Part shown: piece after piece, positions 1 to 6,534 of the stretch | Layout: each line of letters opens with the position of its first letter | How positions within the stretch are numbered: position 1 is the first letter of the stretch | Source of the DNA: an uncultured Dyadobacter sp. | GTDB lineage: Bacteria; Bacteroidota; Bacteroidia; Cytophagales; Spirosomataceae | Assembly (NCBI GenBank): GCA_937880795.1 | Contig: CALGRQ010000207.1 | Coordinates: 1-7,738 of the forward strand | DNA length: 7,738 bases | Reading direction: 5' to 3' | Notes under the pieces: generated by a model | What the model was told of the DNA's origin: nothing | Seen by the model: the letters and a program-made list of their open reading frames with translations, nothing else | The model's database searches: none | Position numbers and translations under genes: made by a program

Positions 1-526
1 TCTGAACACTATATACCAACATATTGTCAAGCGCCCCAAATGGACTTTGCAGGTCAAAACCAAAGAACTTGATCTTCGATTTACGTCCCTCATTGATTAC
101 CCTAACGGTTTCCACTAATTCAACAAATTCTTCACATTCATAAGAATACAAACGGAAACTTTTAAGAATCGCTTTTAAATCGACTTCACCACCCGCCATA
201 TAATCATTTAATTTATCAACTTCCGTCATCGGAGCTTCAAGACCAATCTTATTAACTAAACTACTCTCTGCCAAGATTTTAATCAAGGATGTTCGTGCCT
301 TAAAAAACTCAGATGTACCATGAGATTGCTCCCCAATTCCAAGAATAGTAAAATTGCCAAAATCAATCGACTTACCCGCCTTCTTGACTTCGTCATCGCT
401 TCCTGACAGAAAATTCTGTGTAATTTCAATGGAGTTCGTCGTTATTATACTCTCGAACGGTTGAGCTTTTGAAATTGATACAAACAATAACCAAGCAATA
501 AAATGGTATACAACGGATGATTTCAT
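1..526 (-). CDS. Erythromycin esterase family protein, exported, C-terminus beyond window
   Basis: This partial gene starts at ATG 524-526 and is open to the left edge, giving 175 residues. Residues 1-21 look like a type I signal peptide: a short polar start, a hydrophobic core near residues 9-18, and SKA before Q22 as the likely cleavage site, so export to the periplasm or beyond is inferred. Residues 60-78 carry the erythromycin-esterase signature GIGEQSHGTSEFFKAR; E66, H69 and R78 have the same spacing as the conserved Glu, His and Arg of the EreA/EreB family. Further family-like segments are IGLEAP (94-99), LNDYM (106-110) and FFGFDLQ (154-160). Characterised members hydrolyse the macrolide lactone ring, but most chromosomal homologues are uncharacterised, so the substrate is unknown. 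The C-terminal half, with further active-site residues, is outside the window. No clear Shine-Dalgarno precedes the ATG. It lies on the same strand as the SWIM gene, 112 bases downstream of it. Confidence 0.85.
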   Translation of the reverse strand, partial: MKSSVVYHFIAWLLFVSISKAQPFESIITTNSIEITQNFLSGSDDEVKKAGKSIDFGNFTILGIGEQSHGTSEFFKARTSLIKILAESSLVNKIGLEAPMTEVDKLNDYMAGGEVDLKAILKSFRLYSYECEEFVELVETVRVINEGRKSKIKFFGFDLQSPFGALDNMLVYSVQ

Positions 527-638
527 ATTGTATATGTGTGAGATTAAATAAGAAAATTAAATATATAAATATAATTAATATAAAATGACAATTTTCACAA
601 TCTCTCAAACCCGTTCTTTTATTATGCGCGAGTCATAT
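527..638. other. A/T-rich spacer between SWIM gene and esterase gene
   Basis: This 112-base gap separates two genes on the minus strand. The part next to the esterase start (about 540-590) is almost pure A/T and probably holds its promoter and leader, but I could not fit a convincing Bacteroidota -33/-7 pair. I see no strong hairpin with a T-run that would terminate the SWIM transcript. No gene is visible here. Confidence 0.4.
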
Positions 639-1979
639 TCAATCCATCTCCTTGGTCAACATCTTCACCGCCAGAACATGCTTGCATACCCCTCTTTTGT
701 CCTGATAAGCGGTATACCATTCGCAAGTACAACGCCCTTGACCACCATCTATAACCACTTTATGGAAAACGCCAGAGCCTTTTACTTTTGCTTCAACATA
801 ATCGGCACGCTGTTCTACAATTTCAATATCCGCATTGTCGATTAATTTTTTGGCATTTTTAAGTCTGGGGTTCAGGCTTAATATCCTTTCCGTTTTAAAA
901 GGTAATCTACGGTAGAAGTGCTGGTTGTCATGCAAATCGTAGCCAAGTAATCCCATCGAAGACAAACTTGCCGTAAGCGTATCCATCGTCGAGAAGTTAA
1001 TATCATTTTCAATCGAAAGCATGGTCGGATCGAAGGTTTCGTTCGATTTTAGCAAGCTGTTTAGCCCGTATATATACTCCTGAGGAACCTGTTCCACCAT
1101 ATTATCCAATGCTTTCCCTTCACCCGAAAATCCACGGTAGGAATCAGGAGAAAAAGCCATCATCAAGCGCATTTTTCCAAATTCCGCCACGACTGCACAC
1201 GTCTCGCGATCCAGTGACTGGTAAATTTCCAGTCCGTTAGCCAAAGGCAAAATTCCTTCAAGTAATCGGAGACGGGCAACTCCACCAATCCGTACCGAAC
1301 CGGGAATTGCAATGGCTGAAAAAATATATTTTCAGGCTCTACTTGCAATATGAAAGTCGCCTTTAACATTCCCTTTTGGCACACCCTGAAAAAGCTGAAT
1401 ACTTTGTAGTTTATTTAAATCATATACCTTTTCCATGTCTGCCAGGTACAACTGTACACTGGTAAGGCCTTTAATCCAGCGTATTGGCAGGGCAACTTTC
1501 TTTTCGATCACTTTTGCCTTTTCGGTTGATACTCGCACCTCGTTCTGGCCCACAGCCAATACTACCTTTTCATTCTTTTGTATAGCATTTAAAGCATTCA
1601 ACATTGGCTCGTTAAAGTCTACATTGGTGGTTCCGCTCGCGATAAATTCTCCGTCCACGGCATCGGGTAGCATATCCAGTCGAACATATACACCGTTGCA
1701 GGAAGAAAAACCCTCAAACCTGAGACGCTCGGCTCCGGCAGAAACGATGGGATCCCGAAGCGACGCAGGGACCGGACCAAAACTGGAACGAACTACTTTG
1801 GAAATAGTAGTCCAACACTTGGCCGTTACATAGGGCTCAACCAAGCTCCCCCAGAAAAAACAGGGAATATTGTTCACTTCCTCAATTTCGGTTTGATGTG
1901 CCAACACCAGTTTATTTATTCCATTTTCCCGCTGTATAGCCGAAACACTTTTATAGTTGTATTCTAATTCTGCAAGCAT
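639..1979 (-). pseudogene. SWIM zinc-finger domain protein, interrupted by in-frame TGA
   Basis: One reading frame runs from ATG 1977-1979 to the TGA at 639-641 (447 codons), broken only by an in-frame TGA at 1332-1334 (codon 216). Both halves read as one protein. The first contains FWGSLVEPYVTAKC and ends in SRA; the sequence just after the stop, KYIFSAIAIPGSVRIGGVAR, continues without a gap in the same frame. Near the C-terminus, C-T-C, 12 residues, then C-K-H (bases 678-731) forms the SWIM zinc-binding pattern CxCx(n)CxH. SWIM domains are thought to bind nucleic acid or proteins; this protein's job is unknown. The first ATG after the stop is at 1170-1172, so separate translation of the second half looks unlikely. 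In-frame starts upstream (ATG 2022-2024, TTG 2028-2030) would add a Tyr-rich stretch that does not look conserved. I prefer 1979 because the protein-like sequence MLAELEYNY begins there. It follows the WGR gene on the same strand. Confidence 0.82.
1332..1334 (-). other. Premature in-frame TGA in the SWIM gene
   Basis: The minus-strand codon between ...ASRA and KYIFSA... is TGA. No frame change is needed to continue, so a single base substitution (for example from CGA or GGA) explains it. The base after the stop is A. TGA also serves as this gene's own terminal stop, so a reassigned genetic code is not a reasonable explanation. Confidence 0.85.
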
Positions 1980-2030
1980 AATTAATGTGTGCCATTTATA
2001 ATATGAATGATATTTATAGTTCATTGGCAA

Positions 2031-2075
2031 CTTTGTGGCATCAATTTATAAAAGCGCAGTTTCTATGCCACAAGG
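2031..2075. promoter_or_regulatory. Inverted repeat upstream of the SWIM gene
   Basis: The arms TTGTGGCAT (2033-2041) and ATGCCACAA (2065-2073) are perfect 9-base reverse complements separated by 23 bases. Outside them, 2031 and 2075 can also pair (C with G), with a T/G mismatch between. The repeat lies about 50-95 bases upstream of the preferred SWIM start and 120 bases beyond the WGR stop codon. It could be a two-site operator or a looped leader hairpin. The spacer is A/T-rich and there is no T-run after it on the minus strand, which argues against an intrinsic terminator. The binding factor is unknown. Confidence 0.45.
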
Positions 2076-2194
2076 TCGCTAATACACTAATTTGATCTGG
2101 GGTAACTAAAACAATTCTCTAACTCAGCGGAGTATAAGTTTTTACTTTATCTACACATTCTTATAGTTCAATTTGTTGCCCACAAACTTAGTTT

Positions 2195-5100
2195 TTAGCA
2201 TTTTAAAATTTGTTTCACCACCGTTTTAAGAGCTGCGTATTGTTCCAACTCCGTCATTTTTCCTACCAGTTTCGCATCCGGTTTCGACTGCGTTTTCATC
2301 AGTAAATCGACATAAAATTCCAGTAATTTTTTAAAATTGACCGGAAGTTTTTCCTTCCCATTAAAATTCAAAATCAGCGCATCCAAGAACATAATAAGGG
2401 CCGAATTATGGAGAGATGAAACATCCCGAACACCAGCAATCGTATCCAAGAAACGTTGAACCGGAGCATAATTTTCAGATATCAAATACCCGACCAAAGC
2501 GCCAAGCTCCTGGATTGCAATTCGCTTGTGTTCAATCAGGAATATCAATATTTCAGTTGCGTACGATCTTGTTTTTATATTTTTATTAAACAAACTACAA
2601 CCCAAAACAAGCATTGAAGTTTCCGTAAAAACAAACTCTGGCTGCCCGGTTATATACAAAAAGGCATTGAGCTCATCGCTCCCCTCATCAGGATTTTGAC
2701 ATGTATACCGTAGAAGCACCGAAGCCAGGGCCTGATCATTTTGAGGCATTATACTGTGCCAGAACAACACATCTCCAAGGCTCAAAAATTGGTAGACATA
2801 TTGATTTTTCTGTCGCTCGTAAATATCAAGACTATATAGTAGGTTCTTGGGCTTATTCCAGACACCGCTCGGTAGCTCAGCTACCAACTCCCGATAAAAA
2901 ACCTCCTCAGTGGATTGCGTTTGATAATTTCGGTATTCATTTTTCTTTGTAACCACCTTCCCTACGGGAATAAACTCTGACACCACATTGGGTATCTTGC
3001 CTAGTGCGGTTTCTTCAAACTCGGGAAAATAACCGGAAGGATTATATGTACGGGCGGCAACAGCCCACATGGCATGGTTCACAGAATGATCAGATGTACC
3101 ACCTTTCAATATTTTCTTAAAAAAGGAATCCTCACGCAAATCTATTTTGTCGTCCACTCCTAGCGCGAACCGTATTAAGCTTCGCGTTTCTTTATCGAGT
3201 TGATCACAAAGCTTTACGGCTTCTTGGATTTCCTCCCGTGGCATCCGGCTGATGGCAATGGTTAAATCCAACGGATCTATATCCCACTCATTATTCTTAT
3301 AGGCAATGAGCCGTTCAACCAAAACAACAGGTGCAACCCAATGAGGAGCATGGCTTGGAAAACACAACAGAGGCAACGTGGATTGGGCTGCCAGCTTTTT
3401 TTGAACTTCGGCAAATAAGTCAATCGCGCGTTGTACAACCTGTGATGCGCTCGACATCCACGATGGTGCACTATACGTTCCTCTTTTCTTTTCTATCAGG
3501 AAACCCAATGTACCTGCAACAATATTTTTAAAACTTGACGGGAAATATGAATTTTGAAGTTGTTTGCTATAAGATTTAAGCTGCTCAACGGCATCTTCCG
3601 GAAATAAATCTTGCTGGGTAACAAATGCATTGATCAATCTCTCAGCAACAATTACGTCATTAGAGCTAATAAATTCGCCAAATAGAAAAACGATTTCATT
3701 CCAATCGCTTAGGGGGACAACGCGATTTTCATCTAACAAATATTGCCTTTTATACGCCACACACGCGTACTTTTCAAGTTCTTCACCAACGAGATGGTGA
3801 TCATTTTCCAATTGTAACAAAGCCGACATCTGGACCATTACATTTCCCTGCATTTGCGGTAAATACATTTCCAGTTTCCCGGTCAGCTCTGTATCGTTAA
3901 GGTCGATCACCTTTTCCAGTGTTTTGAAAGCACGCTCCTGTAAAGTCAGATCCGGAATTACAAATACATCAGCAGTAAGAAGAGCGACTTGCGGCCTCCA
4001 TTCTGGATTTGTTTTGACAATTTTATCAAAAATGCCCAATAAGGATTTCAACCCGCCTTTACAATCAACGCGCATCATTACCGGCTCTACCCATTCCAGA
4101 AAAATTTGGTGGTCAAAATTTGGCTCCGCGTATATGCTCTTAATCAAATCAATACCAAAATTGACCACAACCCCGAGTGACGCATGCAGACAGTTAAAAA
4201 TACTGCTTTGGAAAATTACAAGTTCGGCTGCTTGCGGCTTGCAATCGGCAAGTCGCTTTCTAAAAAACGACCGCAAATTTCCATTCCACTCCTTCGTTTG
4301 TACTTGTATACAATTCTCTATAAACCACAGTCGATCTATTTTGTTCTCTTCCAAAAGTCGGTTATAGATCAGCTCCCATATGATAATTCCTTCATAAATT
4401 TTCACCCCTGGTTTTGGAAATGCCTGGGTATGAAGCGCCGTTTCGTAGTTGAACAATTGAGGTATATCCCGGCTAATTGCCACCTCATCGCCAACCAAAT
4501 AATCTATAAAGTCGTAACCACTTGAATTGCCTTTTCGATTATAGCTATGATACCGGGCAAGCACTTTGGCAAAGAGTTCTGGTTCATAGGCAATCAGTCC
4601 ATCTTCTTCCAGCTTTCTCAGACTTTCATACTCGAAAGTAATCCATTCATTTTTATCTAATTTATCCAGAAGAAAGGCATTAATCCACGCAGGTTTTGCC
4701 CACTTTACAATGCTATAAGCAAAATCATTATCAACCTGACTGAGGTAACCAAATGCCTCATCCCAAGGAGTAATTTCCTTTTCGTTAAACAATGCAATGG
4801 CGCTCAATACAATAATGTCTCTATGCTTCTCCGTGCCACGCATACCCCAGGAATATGCATCCTTACCTTTTGGTTTAAACTCTGGTTCAGCCGACAAATC
4901 AATATAGGATAGCCAATAGGTTTTCTGCTTTCTGATCTGTTTTTTTACCGCTTCCGTGCTTCCTTTTACTCGGTTTTCTAAAAATGGAAGCAATGCTGCT
5001 GTATTTGTAGTTCTAACGATCTCGGCATATTCATCCAAAACAGCTTGTAAGTCTGACTCTTTTTCCGTTTTTGGCTTTGAAGTAAAAGCACTTACCTCCC

Positions 5101-5305
5101 CATTTTCCGAATATCCTTTTCTGGTTTTTTCCGCAACGAGCTTTTCAGCCTCCTTCAGGCACCTCGCTTCATCTTCAAATGTTTTTGTCTGACTTTGCCC
5201 GTTGGTGCCATTTCTACCGTATGTTACTGTAAAAGAATTCCCCTTCGTTTCAATTTCCCAGAATTTATCTGAGCTATCGTTAATGTATTCTAAATGTACT
5301 TTCAT
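2195..5305 (-). CDS. Large WGR-domain protein with DUF6493-like helical C-terminal region
   Basis: This intact 1036-residue gene starts at ATG 5303-5305 and ends with TAA at 2195-2197. Residues 1-65 form a WGR domain: FWEIE at 15-19, the signature YGRNGTNGQ at 29-37 (Tyr replacing the Trp of W-G-R, a common variant), then a helix with KEAEKLVAEKTRKGY at 51-65. WGR domains occur in PARPs and MolR-like bacterial proteins and are linked to nucleic-acid binding. A charged linker (about 66-95) leads into some 940 residues of mostly helical, HEAT-like sequence. Around residues 640-690 the segment LPLLCFPSHAPHWVAPVVLVERL resembles the core of DUF6493 proteins, which in other bacteria neighbour SWIM genes; that match is from memory. 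No signal peptide, membrane segment or obvious catalytic motif was seen, so it is probably a cytoplasmic scaffold or nucleic-acid-sensing protein. It lies 97 bases downstream of the WYL gene on the same strand and upstream of the SWIM gene. Confidence 0.88.
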   Translation of the reverse strand: MKVHLEYINDSSDKFWEIETKGNSFTVTYGRNGTNGQSQTKTFEDEARCLKEAEKLVAEKTRKGYSENGEVSAFTSKPKTEKESDLQAVLDEYAEIVRTTNTAALLPFLENRVKGSTEAVKKQIRKQKTYWLSYIDLSAEPEFKPKGKDAYSWGMRGTEKHRDIIVLSAIALFNEKEITPWDEAFGYLSQVDNDFAYSIVKWAKPAWINAFLLDKLDKNEWITFEYESLRKLEEDGLIAYEPELFAKVLARYHSYNRKGNSSGYDFIDYLVGDEVAISRDIPQLFNYETALHTQAFPKPGVKIYEGIIIWELIYNRLLEENKIDRLWFIENCIQVQTKEWNGNLRSFFRKRLADCKPQAAELVIFQSSIFNCLHASLGVVVNFGIDLIKSIYAEPNFDHQIFLEWVEPVMMRVDCKGGLKSLLGIFDKIVKTNPEWRPQVALLTADVFVIPDLTLQERAFKTLEKVIDLNDTELTGKLEMYLPQMQGNVMVQMSALLQLENDHHLVGEELEKYACVAYKRQYLLDENRVVPLSDWNEIVFLFGEFISSNDVIVAERLINAFVTQQDLFPEDAVEQLKSYSKQLQNSYFPSSFKNIVAGTLGFLIEKKRGTYSAPSWMSSASQVVQRAIDLFAEVQKKLAAQSTLPLLCFPSHAPHWVAPVVLVERLIAYKNNEWDIDPLDLTIAISRMPREEIQEAVKLCDQLDKETRSLIRFALGVDDKIDLREDSFFKKILKGGTSDHSVNHAMWAVAARTYNPSGYFPEFEETALGKIPNVVSEFIPVGKVVTKKNEYRNYQTQSTEEVFYRELVAELPSGVWNKPKNLLYSLDIYERQKNQYVYQFLSLGDVLFWHSIMPQNDQALASVLLRYTCQNPDEGSDELNAFLYITGQPEFVFTETSMLVLGCSLFNKNIKTRSYATEILIFLIEHKRIAIQELGALVGYLISENYAPVQRFLDTIAGVRDVSSLHNSALIMFLDALILNFNGKEKLPVNFKKLLEFYVDLLMKTQSKPDAKLVGKMTELEQYAALKTVVKQILKC

Positions 5306-5409
5306 GTGTGTGCACTACTTACTTCAGGTTTAGTTTTTAAGACAATAGGTCTAATTACACAGTATTATATTTTTGTCTGTGCTATATATGCATTTCAATT
5401 AAAATCATT
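5306..5409. other. Spacer between WYL and WGR genes
   Basis: This spacer of about 100 bases is A/T-rich. It contains a small palindrome at the WYL stop (AAAATCATTTT, 5401-5411) and weak 5-base arms CACAG (5358-5362) and CTGTG (5377-5381). Neither is a convincing terminator on the minus strand because no T-run follows a G/C stem. The WGR gene could therefore be read from the WYL transcript or have its own promoter here. The sequence does not decide between these. Confidence 0.35.
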
Positions 5410-6435
5410 TTAGGAAATTGGTGGGATATAATATGCCAAAGCCTCTTTGACCTGCTCTGCTATTCGGTTTCTTATATTTTTTGGGCCCAACACTTTAATA
5501 CGAGCACCGAAGCCCAACAACTCTCTTTCCAACTCAAAATTAGGAATCACCTTAATCATGAATACTTTGCCATCATCGTCAACACTTAATATTCGTTGTG
5601 AATGATGTAGGGGTTTCGTTTCCACATAGGGCGCATTTTTGTGATCCATCCAAAACACCACTGGTACCGCACGTTGTCCCTGGTTTTTGGTGACGCCAAT
5701 TACATCGGTATAAAAGGTAGCTAGATCCATTGTTTCATTTTCCTTAAAAGACTCCTGTTTGTCTACATCCAGCGCATGAAAGCGATCCAGCGCCAAAGTC
5801 AGTACCGGTGATTTACGCTGATGCGACTGCCCCAAAACAAACCAACGATTACGGTATTCCTTCAATAAATAAGGACTGAAACAAAAAGTGCTGGCTTGTC
5901 GAGCTTTAAAAGATTGATAAGTGATACACAGAACCGTTTTTGATACAATAGCCTTCCTGATTCCCTCTATAAATTCTAATCCTTTCAGGTTATCATTTTT
6001 CTCAAAATCGACCACTGGCGAGGTTTGTGTTTTTTGCGCATAAATCTTATCCTCCAATTTGCTCACCATTTCCGTAAGGTCCGAAAAATGATTAAACCCT
6101 TTAAATTGTTTCAGCAAATCGGTCACCTCGCCTAGTACCTTCAAATCCTGATAACTGAGTGGTATATTGGTAATGCTGTAATCCTTATCTGCATAGGTGT
6201 AGTATTTTTTATCCACCACCACTATTGGTGCTTCGTAACCAAGCTTATCGCTACGCATCATTTCAATATCTGCCTGCACCGATCTCCGACTTACACCTTT
6301 GTCTATTCCTTCATATTCATACAAAGCTTCGGAACATGCCTCTATCAGATCATCCAGCGTCCATTTCCGGAAACGGTTTTGAAGACAATTATCAATGGTT
6401 CGGTATCGGATGAGTGCGTTACGATTTACAGGCAT
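5410..6435 (-). CDS. WYL-domain helix-turn-helix transcriptional regulator
   Basis: The gene encodes 341 residues from ATG 6433-6435 to TAA 5410-5412. The N-terminus (about 1-85) is a divergent helix-turn-helix region; VSRRSVQADIEMMR at 48-61 corresponds to the recognition helix seen as S-R-R/T-x-x-R-D in YafY-type regulators. The WYL domain spans about 150-250: ITYQSF at 171-176, FSPYLLKEYRNRWFVLG at 186-202, where WFVLG takes the place of the W-Y-L-x-G signature, then LALDRFHAL at 214-222. The C-terminal extension ends with GFGARIKVLGPKNIRNRI (308-325), typical of the family. WYL domains are known as ligand-sensing modules, in several cases for nucleic acids or nucleotides, in regulators of stress, DNA-damage and defence genes. 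The gene is divergent from the rtcB homologue, with about 100 bases and a strong dyad between them, so it probably represses or activates rtcB and controls itself. The ligand cannot be read from sequence. Confidence 0.9.
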   Translation of the reverse strand: MPVNRNALIRYRTIDNCLQNRFRKWTLDDLIEACSEALYEYEGIDKGVSRRSVQADIEMMRSDKLGYEAPIVVVDKKYYTYADKDYSITNIPLSYQDLKVLGEVTDLLKQFKGFNHFSDLTEMVSKLEDKIYAQKTQTSPVVDFEKNDNLKGLEFIEGIRKAIVSKTVLCITYQSFKARQASTFCFSPYLLKEYRNRWFVLGQSHQRKSPVLTLALDRFHALDVDKQESFKENETMDLATFYTDVIGVTKNQGQRAVPVVFWMDHKNAPYVETKPLHHSQRILSVDDDGKVFMIKVIPNFELERELLGFGARIKVLGPKNIRNRIAEQVKEALAYYIPPIS

Positions 6436-6451
6436 GGGTATTTATTTTTTT

Positions 6452-6483
6452 GTAAAATATTAAATTATTTTCAACTGCGCAAA
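6452..6483 (-). promoter_or_regulatory. Possible Bacteroidota-type promoter for the WYL gene
   Basis: On the minus strand a TTTG (6480-6483) lies 20 bases before TATTTTAC (6452-6459), which partly matches the -33 TTTG and -7 TAnnTTTG elements of Bacteroidota promoters. The last two -7 positions do not match. The -33 element falls inside the dyad at 6471-6499, so a protein bound there would block it. The leader to the ATG at 6435 would be short. Confidence 0.25.
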
Positions 6484-6499
6484 AAGACTGCGTAGTTGA
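6471..6499. promoter_or_regulatory. Probable operator dyad between WYL and rtcB genes
   Basis: The arms TCAACTGCGCA (6471-6481) and TGCGTAGTTGA (6489-6499) are reverse complements at 10 of 11 positions, with a 7-base spacer. The half-site centres are 18 bases apart, close to two helical turns, as expected for a dimeric helix-turn-helix protein. The arms are G/C-richer than the surrounding A/T-rich spacer. The dyad lies 36 bases upstream of the WYL ATG and 35 bases upstream of the preferred rtcB ATG. Binding by the adjacent WYL regulator is inferred, not shown. Confidence 0.55.
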
Positions 6500-6534
6500 C
6501 TGATTCCTTTGTAATGTCAAACAAGATATATGTC

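Noticed and set aside
585..845. Plus-strand open frame of 86 codons opposite the SWIM C-terminus
   Set aside because: It lies antisense to the SWIM zinc-finger coding region, starts in an A/T-rich spacer and has no recognisable protein features.
1332..1334. TGA as a selenocysteine codon or as Trp in an altered code
   Set aside because: The position is not a catalytic Cys/Sec site, I see no clear SECIS-like hairpin just after it, and the same gene ends with TGA. A simple substitution is the better explanation.
1163..1384. Minus-strand open frame overlapping the premature TGA, as a possible frameshifted continuation of the SWIM gene
   Set aside because: Both halves of the SWIM gene are in one frame and the residues just after the TGA look family-like in that frame. 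Using this other frame would need two compensating shifts, so it is a shadow.
2172..2186. TTTGT/ACAAA hairpin just after the WGR stop as an intrinsic terminator
   Set aside because: The stem is five bases and A/T-rich, with no T-run downstream on the minus strand.
3924..4525. Plus-strand open frames within the WGR gene
   Set aside because: They are antisense to an intact 1036-codon gene and their translations look like random shadow sequence.
5358..5381. CACAG/CTGTG short inverted repeat as operator or terminator before the WGR gene
   Set aside because: The arms are only five bases, with a 14-base A/T-rich spacer and no T-run; this is expected by chance.
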